Shown in pieces: positions 8,452-17,235 of a stretch of 64,000 bases of DNA (positions within the stretch are counted from its first letter, which is position 1; every line of letters starts with the position of its first letter). The translations under genes were made by a program, and so were the position numbers. The notes below the pieces were generated by a model. That model was not told the origin of the DNA, did no database searches, and saw nothing but the letters and a program-made list of their open reading frames with translations. The stretch lies in the NCBI RefSeq assembly GCF_014396385.1, contig NZ_CP060716.1:434001-498000 (forward strand). The letters run 5' to 3'. Source of the stretch: Leucobacter denitrificans (GTDB taxonomy: Bacteria; Actinomycetota; Actinomycetes; Actinomycetales; Microbacteriaceae).

Positions 8452-10302
8452 ATGGCGGGCCGGATCAAAGCGAGTGACGTCGAAGAGGTCAAGCGACGTA
8501 CAAATATCGCAGATCTTGTAAGCGACCACGTAGCGCTCAAAACTGCGGGTATTGACTCGATGAAGGGTCTGTGCCCATTCCATGACGAGCGAAGCCCGAG
8601 CTTTCATGTCAGACCGGCTCTTGGGTACTTCCACTGTTTCGGATGCGGAGAATCAGGGGACGCGATTAGTTTCGTGCAGAAAGTGGATCACCTCTCCTTC
8701 GCCGAAGCGGTGGAGCGACTCGCTGCCAAGATCCACTACGTACTCACGTACGAAGAGGGCACTGAACGCCGCGAGGACGGCCCAAATCGTGCGCGCCTGC
8801 TCGCGGCCAATCAAGGTGCAAACAGCTACTTTCGTAATCAACTTATGAGCGAAGAAGCAACCGAAGCTCGCGCTTTTCTCGAACGGCGTGGATTTGCCGC
8901 GTCATCGTGGGAACAGTTCGGAGTCGGGTATGCGCCAAAAAGTTGGGATGCATTGACGGCGCACCTGCGCACACAGGGATACACGCCCCAGGAGCTCGTG
9001 CAAGCGGGACTCGTCTCAGAAGGAAACCGTGGCGTATATGACCGGTTTCGCGGTCGGATAGTCTGGCCAATTCGTGACACAAGTGGTCAGACTCTGGGTT
9101 TCGGTGCACGCAAACTCTATGAAGACGACAACGGCCCGAAGTATCTCAACACTCCGGAGACACCGGTTTACCACAAATCTCGCGTGCTCTACGGAATTGA
9201 CCTCGCCAAGAAGGCTATTTCTCGCAATCGAAAGGCCGTGATTGTTGAGGGTTACACCGACGTAATGGCGTGTCATCTTGCTGGGGTCGAGGTCGCTGTC
9301 GCCACCTGTGGCACTGCGTTCGGCGCAGAGCACATCACGATGCTTCGGCGAATGATGGGCGACGACGCTGCTGCCGAAGTCATCTTCACCTTTGACCCCG
9401 ACGAAGCGGGCCAGAAGGCCGCGCTACGGGCCTTTAGCGAAGAGCAACGTTTCACGGCCCAAACTTACGCTGCCGTCGCGCCCGACGGCTATGATCCCGC
9501 AGACCTCAGACTCCATAAGGGAGACGAGGCTGTTCGTGAACTCTTCGAGCGAAAAGTGCCGCTGTTTGAATTTGCGCTCCGCCAATCGATCGCCCGTTTC
9601 GATCTCAACTCAGTCGAGGGCCGCGTAAACGCGCTGCGACAGGCTGCACCGATTGTTGCGGGAATCAAAGACCCGTCGCTCAGGCCCGGGTACGCCCGTG
9701 AGCTTGCCCGGATGCTCGGCATGGAACTCGGCGAGGTGCAGCAGGCCGTTCGAGGCGCATCGAAGCAAGCGCCCCAGCCTCAATCTAACTACACGCCTAC
9801 CGCGGAGGTTGTCGAAACTATTCGGCCCGAGATTACGCTCTCGAGCCTGCGCAACACCCCGACGGTTTGGCTTGAACGCGACGCAATCATGGCGATGTTG
9901 CAGCAGAGCCAGGCGGTTGGCACAGAGCTGCTCTCGCAGGCTGTCACGGCCCAGGTAACCGAACCACAACTTCGTGTGGTTCGCGACGCCATTGCCCAAG
10001 CGCTTCCGTACGTTGACGGTGACAGATTTGTTCAAGCAGTGCTCGACGCTACGCCACCGACTCATCAACCGCTTGTCCGCGAACTCGTGATTGCGACAAT
10101 GCCTCAACGAGATGCCGCCCAGCTGGCTGAGTATTCGCGAGAGGTAGTGATTTCTTTGCTCGATCGCGATCTCGCTTCACTTAAGCAAGAGCTGCTCGCA
10201 CGAATGCAACGGGTAGGCGATTCAGGCAGCGAAGCTTCAAGGCGCATCCAGCAACAGCTTGCCGCCCTCGAGGGGGCCAGGCGGGCTCTGAGACATGACT
10301 AG
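8452..10302 (+). CDS. dnaG: DNA primase
   Basis: DnaG makes the RNA primers for lagging-strand replication and is recruited by DnaB. The CHC2 zinc finger has ligands C41, H44, C62 and C65. The Toprim domain has EGYTD at 266-270 and the metal-binding FDPDEAG at 314-320. The C-terminal 150 residues correspond to the helicase-interacting domain. Length 616 residues is typical. It starts 24 bases after dgt with its own apparent promoter. Confidence 0.96.
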   Translation: MAGRIKASDVEEVKRRTNIADLVSDHVALKTAGIDSMKGLCPFHDERSPSFHVRPALGYFHCFGCGESGDAISFVQKVDHLSFAEAVERLAAKIHYVLTYEEGTERREDGPNRARLLAANQGANSYFRNQLMSEEATEARAFLERRGFAASSWEQFGVGYAPKSWDALTAHLRTQGYTPQELVQAGLVSEGNRGVYDRFRGRIVWPIRDTSGQTLGFGARKLYEDDNGPKYLNTPETPVYHKSRVLYGIDLAKKAISRNRKAVIVEGYTDVMACHLAGVEVAVATCGTAFGAEHITMLRRMMGDDAAAEVIFTFDPDEAGQKAALRAFSEEQRFTAQTYAAVAPDGYDPADLRLHKGDEAVRELFERKVPLFEFALRQSIARFDLNSVEGRVNALRQAAPIVAGIKDPSLRPGYARELARMLGMELGEVQQAVRGASKQAPQPQSNYTPTAEVVETIRPEITLSSLRNTPTVWLERDAIMAMLQQSQAVGTELLSQAVTAQVTEPQLRVVRDAIAQALPYVDGDRFVQAVLDATPPTHQPLVRELVIATMPQRDAAQLAEYSREVVISLLDRDLASLKQELLARMQRVGDSGSEASRRIQQQLAALEGARRALRHD

Positions 10303-10308
10303 TAGGGT
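10303..10308 (+). promoter_or_regulatory. Putative -10 box placing the lone ABC ATPase on a leaderless mRNA
   Basis: TAGGGT is followed by six bases and the GTG start of the ABC ATPase. It abuts the dnaG stop and no Shine-Dalgarno is present. Confidence 0.45.
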
Positions 10309-10314
10309 GAATGT

Positions 10315-11160
10315 GTGATCCAGCCGAATCTCTCTGCCGACCCGATCCTGCACACTTCCGATCTTTCTCTTGGGTACCCGGCACACGCCGGCGGGAGGGC
10401 GTTCCAGGCCGTTGAGGGGGTCTCTCTCTCGTTGCGGCGAGGGGGAGTGCTGGCTGTGCTCGGTGAGAGTGGATCGGGAAAATCCACACTCACGCGGTAC
10501 CTTGCAGGTAGAGGGAGCGAGGGGGACAAGTCTGCCCGAATCAAGCTCAGCGGTGGTACTGCGCACACCCTTGATGTCCCGTTGGAGCGGCTCTCGAAGC
10601 GTGGGCGGAATCGTTTGACTGCGTATGTTGGGCACCTCGCCCAAGACGCGGGAGCCACGCTCACTCCAGAGCTCAATGTTGGCGATGTGTTGTACGAACC
10701 AATCGTCGAGCGAGTACGTAATTTCGATCGCGTGGCCCTGGGAAGCGTTGTTGCGGAGATGATGGATATCGTCGCGCTTCCACTCGCGAAACTGCAGGAG
10801 TATCCGTTTGAACTTTCGAAGGGTCAGCGGCAACGCGTCGCGGTAATGCGATCGCTCATGCTCGATCCGAAGCTACTGATTGTCGATGAACCGACCCTCG
10901 GTGTTGATGCGCTCAATAGGCCACGCATTGTCGAACTTCTCAAGTGGTATCAACAGCGCACGGGCGCGTCGATGGTGCTTGTGAGCCATGACATCAAAAT
11001 GCTGGAAGCTCTTGCAGAGGAAGTGATTGTTCTTCAACAGGGGCAGGTCGTTGGACGTGGCGAGATCAACACCATATTCCGGCGTACCGAGCACGATTAT
11101 GTGCGTCGGCTTGCCGACGCACTTCGATCCACCGCATACGACGAGATTGCCGAGGAATAG
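10315..11160 (+). CDS. ABC transporter ATP-binding protein, oligopeptide/nickel type, without partners
   Basis: A single nucleotide-binding domain of 281 residues. The Walker A GESGSGKST is near residue 54, the signature reads ELSKGQRQRVA (LSKGQ in place of LSGGQ), and Walker B is KLLIVDEPTLGV with the H-loop in VLVSHDIK. The body resembles the DppD/DppF/Opp family, but no permease or binding protein lies nearby, so the transported substrate is unknown. It is flanked by dnaG and tRNA-Asn. Confidence 0.82.
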   Translation: MIQPNLSADPILHTSDLSLGYPAHAGGRAFQAVEGVSLSLRRGGVLAVLGESGSGKSTLTRYLAGRGSEGDKSARIKLSGGTAHTLDVPLERLSKRGRNRLTAYVGHLAQDAGATLTPELNVGDVLYEPIVERVRNFDRVALGSVVAEMMDIVALPLAKLQEYPFELSKGQRQRVAVMRSLMLDPKLLIVDEPTLGVDALNRPRIVELLKWYQQRTGASMVLVSHDIKMLEALAEEVIVLQQGQVVGRGEINTIFRRTEHDYVRRLADALRSTAYDEIAEE

Positions 11161-11188
11161 GCCCGCCCACGCCGTGACTGACGCTGAT

Positions 11189-11218
11189 TTGCAAGCTCGA
11201 TATACAGCTTGCTAGGCT
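11189..11218 (+). promoter_or_regulatory. Putative promoter of tRNA-Asn with an inverted repeat
   Basis: TTGCAA at 11189-11194 and TAGGCT at 11213-11218 are spaced 18 bases apart, about 23 bases before the tRNA. The spacer is largely an inverted repeat, GCAAGCT (11191-11197) and AGCTTGC (11206-11212). The repeat may be fortuitous. Confidence 0.45.
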
Positions 11219-11240
11219 AATTGAGTTGCTGCGGCAATGA

Positions 11241-11313
11241 TCCCCTGTAGCTCAGTTGGCAGAGCGCTTGACTGTTAATCAGGATGTCGCTGGTTCGAGC
11301 CCAGCCGGGGGAG
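11241..11313 (+). tRNA. tRNA-Asn (anticodon GTT)
   Basis: The acceptor stem TCCCCTG pairs with CGGGGGA, with one T-G wobble. The anticodon loop CTGTTAA gives GTT. The D arm AGCTCAGTTGGCAGAGC and T arm GGTTCGAGCCC are canonical. The discriminator is G11313 and CCA is not encoded. Confidence 0.95.
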
Positions 11314-11320
11314 CGAAAGA

Positions 11321-11348
11321 AACCCTTACCGTTTCGGTGAGGGTTTTT
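11321..11348 (+). terminator. Rho-independent terminator after tRNA-Asn
   Basis: AACCCTTACC (11321-11330), loop GTTTC, then GGTGAGGGTT (11336-11345), a 10-bp stem with one G-T pair, followed by a short T run. Confidence 0.8.
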
Positions 11349-11370
11349 CGCTATCCAAAGGAGGAGCCCG

Positions 11371-11922
11371 ATGTCGCAACAGCTCGGAAGTGTCATTGCC
11401 GTAGAGCCCTATGGTTCGCCCGTTGTTCACGAGTCGGTGTGGTTAGCACCCGGTTCGTTTGTTGTTGGCGACGTGCGCATTGGTGCGGATTCGAGCGTCT
11501 GGTACAACGCGGTACTTCGTGGAGATTCAGATTCTGTGAGGGTGGGGGAACGCACAAACTTTCAAGACGGAGTCGTTATTCACACATTTCGCGGCAATCC
11601 GACGATTATTGGTGACGACGTCTCGATGGGGCATAACGCCGTTGTGCACGGTGCGACTGTCGAAAACGGCTGCCTCATCGGCATGAGTGCCACTGTGCTG
11701 AACGGTGTGGTCGTAGGAGAGGGGTCACTCATTGCCGCTGGAGCAGTTGTGCCCCAGGGCATGGTGATTCCGCCACACTCGCTCGTTGCTGGTGTACCCG
11801 CGCGTATTATTCGCGAACTCGGCGAAGCGGATCGCGAAATGGTGCGAAAGAATTCCGAGGTATATCTCGGGTACACCGACAACCACCGCAACGCGACACG
11901 CGCCGGGCACACCGAAATTTAA
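11371..11922 (+). CDS. Gamma-carbonic-anhydrase-like hexapeptide-repeat protein
   Basis: A left-handed beta-helix protein of 183 residues. Hexapeptide repeats run through the chain (for example VVGDVRIGADSSVW), and the three metal-ligand histidines of the gamma-class carbonic anhydrase fold are present as H71, H88 and H93 (H..MGHNAVVH). Many members of this family have no measurable carbonic anhydrase activity, so the role is uncertain. The start is fixed by AAAGGAGG 6-8 bases upstream. It stands alone between two tRNAs. Confidence 0.88.
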   Translation: MSQQLGSVIAVEPYGSPVVHESVWLAPGSFVVGDVRIGADSSVWYNAVLRGDSDSVRVGERTNFQDGVVIHTFRGNPTIIGDDVSMGHNAVVHGATVENGCLIGMSATVLNGVVVGEGSLIAAGAVVPQGMVIPPHSLVAGVPARIIRELGEADREMVRKNSEVYLGYTDNHRNATRAGHTEI

Positions 11923-11984
11923 TCTCGACCGAAAGATGCACTATGATCGGTGAGGTGCTTCTGGCACACGCTGAACAAGTGTTC

Positions 11985-12055
11985 GGGGATGTAGCTCAAT
12001 GGTAGAGCCTCAGTCTTCCAAACTGATTACGCGGGTTCGATTCCCGTCATCCCCT
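11985..12055 (+). tRNA. tRNA-Gly (anticodon TCC)
   Basis: The acceptor stem GGGGATG pairs with CATCCCC, the anticodon loop CTTCCAA gives TCC, and the T arm is GGGTTCGATTCCC. The discriminator is T12055 and CCA is not encoded. A TATGAT box at 11942-11947 is a plausible -10. Confidence 0.95.
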
Positions 12056-12133
12056 CTGAAAGTAACGATGTGTCCTGGCTTTTTGACAGGTCACAGAGTC
12101 TTTCACAGGGGCGCACGGAATCATAGTGTGCGT

Positions 12134-12304
12134 CTCGGCGCTAATTTCAGCTAAGATTGTTCGGGTTGCGTGCCTGCAGGTTGGGTACGTACGCGAAACG
12201 ATCGTTTCGGGGTGTAGCTCAGCTTGGCTAGAGCGCCCGCTTTGGGAGCGGGAGGTCGCAGGTTCGAATCCTGTCACCCCGACGAGGGCTGAAATTAGCC
12301 CGAG
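12134..12304. repeat. Inverted repeat flanking tRNA-Pro
   Basis: CTCGGCGCTAATTTCAGC at 12134-12151 is matched by the inverse GCTGAAATTAGCCCGAG at 12288-12304; they agree in 17 of 18 positions with one base missing in the right arm. The arms enclose the tRNA-Pro gene and its promoter region. They could pair in a precursor RNA. Confidence 0.6.
12208..12282 (+). tRNA. tRNA-Pro (anticodon TGG)
   Basis: The acceptor stem CGGGGTG pairs with CACCCCG, the anticodon stem CCCGC/GCGGG encloses TTTGGGA (anticodon TGG), and the T arm is GGTTCGAATCC. The discriminator is A12282 and CCA is not encoded. TAAGAT at 12152-12157 may be the -10 box. Confidence 0.95.
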
Positions 12305-12345
12305 ACAAGCTGATTGCAGCATGATTCCGACGATGAGAGGCCAAA

Positions 12346-13881
12346 TTGCCGAAGACGAAAGCTGAGAAGCTCACCCCGACCCGCACCAAGCTGACGGTAA
12401 CCGTCACGCAGGACGAGCTCGCGCCGTACCTCAAGGATGCGTACAAGTCGATTGCCGAGCAGGTCTCGATTCCTGGCTTCCGCAAGGGTAAAGCACCCGC
12501 GCAGATTATCGACCAGCGCTTCGGTCGCGACGCCGTGATTTCTGAAGCAGTGAATCACTCACTCGATGACTTCTACCAGGCCGCAGTTGCTGAGGCTGAG
12601 ATCCGCCCGATGGGACGCCCGTCTGCAGATATCGAGGCAATGCCCGAGGCAAAGGACGAGAAGAGCAAGCTCGTTCTCCTTTTCGAGGTTGAGGTTCGTC
12701 CTGAGTTCAAGCTTCCGAAGTACGAGGGCTTGAAGGTTACTGTCGATGATGCTGAGGTTGACGAAGACGCAATTGAGAACGAACTCACGAGCCTGCGTCA
12801 GCGTTTTGGCACACTCGTAACTGTGGATCGCCCAGCTAAGACCGGCGACTTTGTCGAACTCGATCTTGTTGCCAAGGTAGGCGATGTTGAGGTCGATCAG
12901 GCAAGCGGTGTCTCCTACGAGGTCGGCGCGGGTAACCTGCTCGCTGGCACAGACGAGGCAGTGGAAACTCTCACCGCCGGTGAATCGACCACGTTCACGT
13001 CTCAGCTGCTCGGCGGCGAGTACGAGGGGCAAGATGCCGAGGTCGAGCTCACCCTGACCGCTGTCAAGGAGCGCGAACTGCCAGAGGCTGACGATGAGTT
13101 CGCACAGCTTGCGAGCGAGTTCGATACCATCGCCGAGCTTCGTGAGAGCCTGAAGGATCAGGTTTCAGAGGCATCAGTGTTTGCGCAGGGCCGACAGGCA
13201 CGTGACATCTTCACTGAGACCCTCATTGAGAAGGCAGAAATTCCTATCTCCGAGGAGCTCGTCGAGGATGAGGTGCACCGTCACCTCGAGGGCGAGGGCC
13301 GTCTCGAAGACGATGAGCACCGCGCTGAGGTTCGGGTTGCGAGTGAAAAACAGCTGCAAATGGAGCTTCTGCTTGATGCAATTGCCGAAGCTGAAAGCGT
13401 CACACCTACTCAGAGTGAACTTTCGGATTACATCTTCCAGTCTGCTCAGCAGTATGGAATGGAGCCTACCCAGTTCCTTCAGGCCATCAGCCAGGGGAAT
13501 CAGCTCCAGGTCATCCTTGGTGAAGTTACACGTAACAAGGCACTTGCAATTGCTCTTGGTAAGGCAAATGTTGTCGATAAGTCGGGCAACCCAGTTGACC
13601 TCGGCCGCTTCGTAGCCGTCGATACCGATGAAGACGAAGCTGCTGATGACGCGGAAGATGCGCCAGCGGCTGAAGAGCCGGTCGCAGAGGAAAAGCCAAA
13701 GAAGGCTGCTCCTAAGAAGGAGACCGCTGCTAAGAAGGCACCAGCAAAGAAGGCTTCTGAGAAAGAAGCTTCTGCCGACTCAGACGAGGAAGCTGCGAAG
13801 AAGGCTGCACGTTCGGCAGCCGCCAAGAAGGCAGCTGCAACTCGTGCAGCGAAGAAGGCAGCTGAGGCAGAGGGCAAGTAA
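12346..13881 (+). CDS. tig: Trigger factor (ribosome-associated chaperone and prolyl isomerase)
   Basis: Binds the ribosome exit tunnel at L23 and folds nascent chains. The ribosome-binding signature GFRKGKAP is at 44-51, the FKBP-type isomerase domain at about 150-240, and the helical arm domain follows. From about residue 430 the protein has an 80-residue tail built of alternating acidic and lysine/alanine-rich segments ([14 protein letters not shown]), longer and more repetitive than in E. coli. The start is TTG 12346 with GAGAGG 6 bases upstream. The order tRNA-Pro, tig, clpP1, clpP2, clpX is normal for actinobacteria. Confidence 0.95.
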   Translation: MPKTKAEKLTPTRTKLTVTVTQDELAPYLKDAYKSIAEQVSIPGFRKGKAPAQIIDQRFGRDAVISEAVNHSLDDFYQAAVAEAEIRPMGRPSADIEAMPEAKDEKSKLVLLFEVEVRPEFKLPKYEGLKVTVDDAEVDEDAIENELTSLRQRFGTLVTVDRPAKTGDFVELDLVAKVGDVEVDQASGVSYEVGAGNLLAGTDEAVETLTAGESTTFTSQLLGGEYEGQDAEVELTLTAVKERELPEADDEFAQLASEFDTIAELRESLKDQVSEASVFAQGRQARDIFTETLIEKAEIPISEELVEDEVHRHLEGEGRLEDDEHRAEVRVASEKQLQMELLLDAIAEAESVTPTQSELSDYIFQSAQQYGMEPTQFLQAISQGNQLQVILGEVTRNKALAIALGKANVVDKSGNPVDLGRFVAVDTDEDEAADDAEDAPAAEEPVAEEKPKKAAPKKETAAKKAPAKKASEKEASADSDEEAAKKAARSAAAKKAAATRAAKKAAEAEGK

Positions 13882-13899
13882 CGTCCACCCCCTAGCTGC

Positions 13900-13931
13900 A
13901 AGAAATCCCCGGTCTATACCGGGGATTTCTT
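13900..13931 (+). terminator. Hairpin terminator after tig
   Basis: AAGAAATCCCCGGT (13900-13913) and ACCGGGGATTTCTT (13918-13931) form a perfect 14-bp stem with a 4-base loop. The AT-rich lower stem serves as A and U tracts, so it could stop transcription in both directions. Confidence 0.85.
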
Positions 13932-13962
13932 CGTCTATAGCGAACTCGACCGGGTGAAGAAA

Positions 13963-13973
13963 CGCCCACGGCG
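13963..13973 (+). promoter_or_regulatory. Candidate ClgR operator upstream of clpP1
   Basis: CGCCCACGGCG followed by AAC matches the actinobacterial ClgR consensus CGCYNANRGCG (as I recall it) at every position. It lies about 70 bases upstream of clpP1, in the position expected for an activator of the clpP operon. A possible -10 (TACGCT) is at 14004-14009. No clgR gene is in the window. Confidence 0.6.
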
Positions 13974-14040
13974 AACACGCCAGCGCAGGCGGGTCACAGT
14001 CGATACGCTCGAACCAAGTAACTTATGAATGGAGCGCCGA

Positions 14041-14625
14041 ATGGCTGAACAGTCGCCCATGAACAGCGTGTTTGATCGCCTACTGAAAGACCGGATCATA
14101 TGGCTCGGCTCTGAGGTTCGCGACGACAACGCAAATGAGATCTGCGCAAAGATTCTTCTGCTTGCCGCAGAAGACCCCGAAGCAGACATTTATCTGTACA
14201 TCAACTCGCCTGGTGGTTCAATCACTGCTGGCATGGCTATCTACGACACGATGAGTTTCGTCCCGAACGATATTGTGACGGTCGGTATCGGTATGGCTGC
14301 TTCGATGGGGCAGTTCTTGCTTACCGCGGGGACTAAGGGCAAGCGTTACATCACCCCGAACGCACGTGTCCTGCTCCACCAACCGCACGGCGGGTTTGGC
14401 GGTACCGCAAGTGACATCCAGACGCAGGCTCAACTCATCACTTCGATGAAGAACCGTCTCGCCGAGATAACCGCGGCCCAAACCGGCAAGACTGTCGAAC
14501 AGATTAATGCCGACGGGGACCGCGATCGCTGGTTCACAGCTGATGAGGCACTCGAATACGGATTTGTCGATTTCATTCGTGAAACTGCCACTGATGTAAT
14601 CGGCGGCGGCGGCACCAACAAGTAA
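14041..14625 (+). CDS. clpP1: ATP-dependent Clp protease proteolytic subunit ClpP1
   Basis: One of two ClpP subunits that form the mixed actinobacterial protease barrel. The catalytic triad is S88 (GMAASMGQ), H113 (LLHQPHGG) and D162 (GDRDRWF), numbered from ATG 14041. That start is preferred because GGAG lies 6 bases upstream; an in-frame ATG at 14029 would add four residues. The stop overlaps the first of two possible clpP2 starts. Its promoter region carries a ClgR-like box. Confidence 0.95.
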   Translation: MAEQSPMNSVFDRLLKDRIIWLGSEVRDDNANEICAKILLLAAEDPEADIYLYINSPGGSITAGMAIYDTMSFVPNDIVTVGIGMAASMGQFLLTAGTKGKRYITPNARVLLHQPHGGFGGTASDIQTQAQLITSMKNRLAEITAAQTGKTVEQINADGDRDRWFTADEALEYGFVDFIRETATDVIGGGGTNK

Positions 14626-14645
14626 TGCGCAAGGAAGACACGAAC

Positions 14646-15287
14646 ATGACGAATCTCCACATGCCTGAGGCACGCTACGTTCTGCCCTCATTTGAGGAGC
14701 GCACCGCGTATGGCTTCAAACGTCAAGACCCGTACGCAAAGCTCTTCGAAGACAGAATTATCTTCCTAGGTGTGCAGGTTGACGATGCGTCCGCAGATGA
14801 CGTAATGGCACAGCTGCTCGTCCTCGAAAGCCAGGACCCGGAGCGTGACATTACGATGTACATCAACTCCCCGGGTGGATCGTTTACCGCGATGACCGCT
14901 ATTTACGACACGATGCAGTACATCCGTCCGCATATCCAGACTGTGTGTCTTGGACAGGCTGCTTCGGCAGCTGCCGTACTGCTCGCAGGCGGAACGCCCG
15001 GAAAACGGCTTGCCCTCCCGAATGCACGCGTGCTGATCCACCAGCCGTCGAGCGGCGAAGGCGGCCGGGGCCAGGCATCAGACATTGAGATCCAGGCGCG
15101 CGAGATTCTGCGCATGCGTGACTGGCTCGAAGAGACTCTCTCGAAGCATTCGAAGCGTACTGTCGAAGAGGTTCATGCCGACATTGATCGCGACAAGATT
15201 CTGAGTGCACAGGAAGCCCTGGAGTACGGGCTCGTCGATCAGGTCCTGACGAGCCGAAAGAATCCTCAGCCCGTCATCGGCCAGTAG
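14646..15287 (+). CDS. clpP2: ATP-dependent Clp protease proteolytic subunit ClpP2
   Basis: The second ClpP subunit, with triad S107 (GQAASAAA), H132 (LIHQPSS) and D183 (DIDRDK). ATG 14646 is chosen because AAGGAAG lies 8 bases upstream; ATG 14625 overlaps the clpP1 stop codon and would add seven residues. In actinobacteria ClpP1 and ClpP2 rings assemble into one tetradecamer that docks ClpX or ClpC. A strong terminator follows. Confidence 0.95.
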   Translation: MTNLHMPEARYVLPSFEERTAYGFKRQDPYAKLFEDRIIFLGVQVDDASADDVMAQLLVLESQDPERDITMYINSPGGSFTAMTAIYDTMQYIRPHIQTVCLGQAASAAAVLLAGGTPGKRLALPNARVLIHQPSSGEGGRGQASDIEIQAREILRMRDWLEETLSKHSKRTVEEVHADIDRDKILSAQEALEYGLVDQVLTSRKNPQPVIGQ

Positions 15288-15302
15288 CAAATTGATTGCC
15301 TT

Positions 15303-15345
15303 GTGACGGCGCGCGGCCTGTGTTGGCGGCGCGCCGTCACTTTTT
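15303..15345 (+). terminator. Rho-independent terminator after clpP2
   Basis: GTGACGGCGCGC (15303-15314) and GCGCGCCGTCAC (15329-15340) form a perfect 12-bp GC-rich stem followed by five T. It separates the clpP1P2 unit from clpX. Confidence 0.9.
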
Positions 15346-15399
15346 GTCAGGGGCGCCTATTAGGCTCTTGTAGAGAGTCGAGACACGAAGGAGTTTCGG

Positions 15400-16671
15400 A
15401 TGGCCCGAATCGGTGAGAGCAGCGAGGTTCTCAAGTGTTCATTCTGCGGCAAGTCGCAGAAGCAGGTTGCGCAACTCATTGCGGGTCCGCAGATCTACAT
15501 TTGCGATGAGTGCGTAGCGCTATGCAACGAGATCATCGAAGAACGCCTCTCCGAACATCAGCCAGCTGAGCCGAATGACTTCACGCTGCATAAGCCGCGA
15601 GAAATCGCTGACTTCCTCGATCAATATGTCATTGGTCAGGAGCGCGCTAAACAGTCGCTCGCTGTTGCCGTCTACAACCATTACAAGCGGGTGCGCGCTA
15701 CCAACTCCCTCGTGAGTGCAGAGTTCGCGAGCGAACAAGTCGAAATCGCAAAGTCGAACATCATGATGATCGGGCCGACCGGCTGCGGTAAGACCTACCT
15801 TGCTCAGTCTCTGGCTCGCCAGCTTGGCGTGCCCTTCGCAGTCGCAGACGCCACGGCGCTCACAGAGGCCGGCTATGTCGGAGAGGATGTCGAGAACATC
15901 CTGCTTAAGCTTCTGCAAGCAGCCGACTTCGATGTGCAACGCGCTGAGACCGGAATCATCTACATCGATGAGATCGACAAGATCACTCGTAAAGCAGAGA
16001 ACCCGTCGATTACCCGCGATGTTTCGGGCGAGGGCGTGCAACAGGCACTACTCAAAATCCTTGAAGGCACAGTTGCCTCCATTCCTCCGCAGGGTGGCCG
16101 TAAGCACCCGAATCAAGAGTTCATTCAACTCGACACGACCAACATTCTGTTCATCGTCGCGGGTGCTTTCGCAGGCCTCGAAGAGGTTATCGGGCAGCGG
16201 CTCGGTAAAGGCGGAATCGGCTTTGGCTCACCAATGGCGAGCAAGCGAAACGAAGCAGAACTGTTTTCAGAGGTTCAGCCCGAAGACTTGCACCGGTTCG
16301 GACTTATTCCGGAGTTCATCGGCAGATTGCCGGTTGTGGCAACCGTCGATCCGCTTGATACTGATGCGCTGAAGCGAATTCTCACCGAACCCAAGAACGC
16401 ATTGGTGAAGCAGTATCAGCGAATGTTCGCTCTTGATGATGTCGTGCTTGAGTTCGAAGACGATGCGCTTACCGAGATCGCCAACCTTGCTGTCGAACGA
16501 AAGACTGGCGCACGCGGTCTTCGTGCAATCCTTGAAACAGTGCTCGGCCCCGTGATGTTTGACGTTCCATCGAATGATGACGTAGTCAAAGTTATTGTGA
16601 CGCGAGAGTCGGTGCTAGATGAAGCCCCACCGGTCGTGCTCAGCGCACAAAAGGGCAGAGAGAGCGCCTAG
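15400..16671 (+). CDS. clpX: ATP-dependent Clp protease ATP-binding subunit ClpX
   Basis: The AAA+ unfoldase that feeds substrates to ClpP. The N-terminal zinc-binding domain has C13, C16, C35 and C38. Walker A GPTGCGKT is near 125-132 and Walker B YIDEIDK at 188-194. The IGF tripeptide in [10 protein letters not shown] is the loop that docks on ClpP. Length 423 residues is typical. AAGGAG precedes the ATG, and a TAGGCT box at 15361 may be its own promoter after the upstream terminator. Confidence 0.96.
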   Translation: MARIGESSEVLKCSFCGKSQKQVAQLIAGPQIYICDECVALCNEIIEERLSEHQPAEPNDFTLHKPREIADFLDQYVIGQERAKQSLAVAVYNHYKRVRATNSLVSAEFASEQVEIAKSNIMMIGPTGCGKTYLAQSLARQLGVPFAVADATALTEAGYVGEDVENILLKLLQAADFDVQRAETGIIYIDEIDKITRKAENPSITRDVSGEGVQQALLKILEGTVASIPPQGGRKHPNQEFIQLDTTNILFIVAGAFAGLEEVIGQRLGKGGIGFGSPMASKRNEAELFSEVQPEDLHRFGLIPEFIGRLPVVATVDPLDTDALKRILTEPKNALVKQYQRMFALDDVVLEFEDDALTEIANLAVERKTGARGLRAILETVLGPVMFDVPSNDDVVKVIVTRESVLDEAPPVVLSAQKGRESA

Positions 16672-16698
16672 CTCTCTACTGACTGACTTACAGACCGA

Positions 16699-16710
16699 CC
16701 GACCGGTCGG
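16699..16710. repeat. 12-bp palindrome between clpX and the lipoprotein gene
   Basis: CCGACCGGTCGG is a perfect palindrome between two convergent genes and has no T tract. It could be a weak terminator stem or a protein site; neither is proven. Confidence 0.35.
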
Positions 16711-16742
16711 CACTGTACACGTAGCACTGAGGCGGCGATACC

Positions 16743-17234
16743 TTACGAGACCGCTGCGGTGATGTCGTAGCTCATCAACACAGAGCCGTCTTCACCCGGT
16801 ATAGTCATCGCTGATGCCGATAGAGCGCCCGACTCAAGCGTTGCCATACGGCCGCCTTCGACTGTTTCGGCATCATCGGTCACCGTGAACCCACTGTTCG
16901 TCACGATGCTCTCCCAGATGGCATCGCTAGCTTCCTGGTCCTCCGCACGAAGAACCAGGTACCAGGTACCAAAGCCCCGCGACCCCACGTCATCAATTGT
17001 TGCACCTTCGGGAATCACAAACTCCGCAGGGAAGTCTTCGGGAATTTCCTGACTCTTTTCGAATACCTCGTCAGGATTCTCTGCGGGCCAACTCCCACCC
17101 TCAGGTTCTTGCTTCTCTGTGGGCACTGGATCACCCGTACCAACGGCTCCAGGCTCTTCAGCACATGCAGTGAGCGGTAACACGAGCAGGCCAAGTGCGA
17201 GCACACCAGCCGTTATGCGTGGAGATTGCGCCAT
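16743..17234 (-). CDS. Putative lipoprotein of unknown function
   Basis: A 163-residue protein with a classic lipoprotein signal peptide: positive N-terminus, hydrophobic core and lipobox LTAC with the cysteine near residue 24. The mature part is acidic, begins with a Pro/Glu/Gly-rich linker and continues as one small domain (DFPAEFVIPEGATIDDV). The cysteine should be lipidated and the protein held on the outer face of the membrane. It begins 1 base after the stop of the small gene upstream, so it is the last gene of a valS operon. No family is recognised. Confidence 0.75.
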   Translation of the reverse strand: MAQSPRITAGVLALGLLVLPLTACAEEPGAVGTGDPVPTEKQEPEGGSWPAENPDEVFEKSQEIPEDFPAEFVIPEGATIDDVGSRGFGTWYLVLRAEDQEASDAIWESIVTNSGFTVTDDAETVEGGRMATLESGALSASAMTIPGEDGSVLMSYDITAAVS

Positions 17235-17235
17235 G

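Noticed and set aside
12083..12127. TTGACA at 12083 as promoter of tRNA-Pro
   Set aside because: No -10 hexamer lies 16-18 bases downstream; TAAGAT at 12152 is too far.
16672..16742. Terminator between clpX and the lipoprotein gene
   Set aside because: The 12-bp palindrome has no loop and no T run, so it is listed only as a palindrome.
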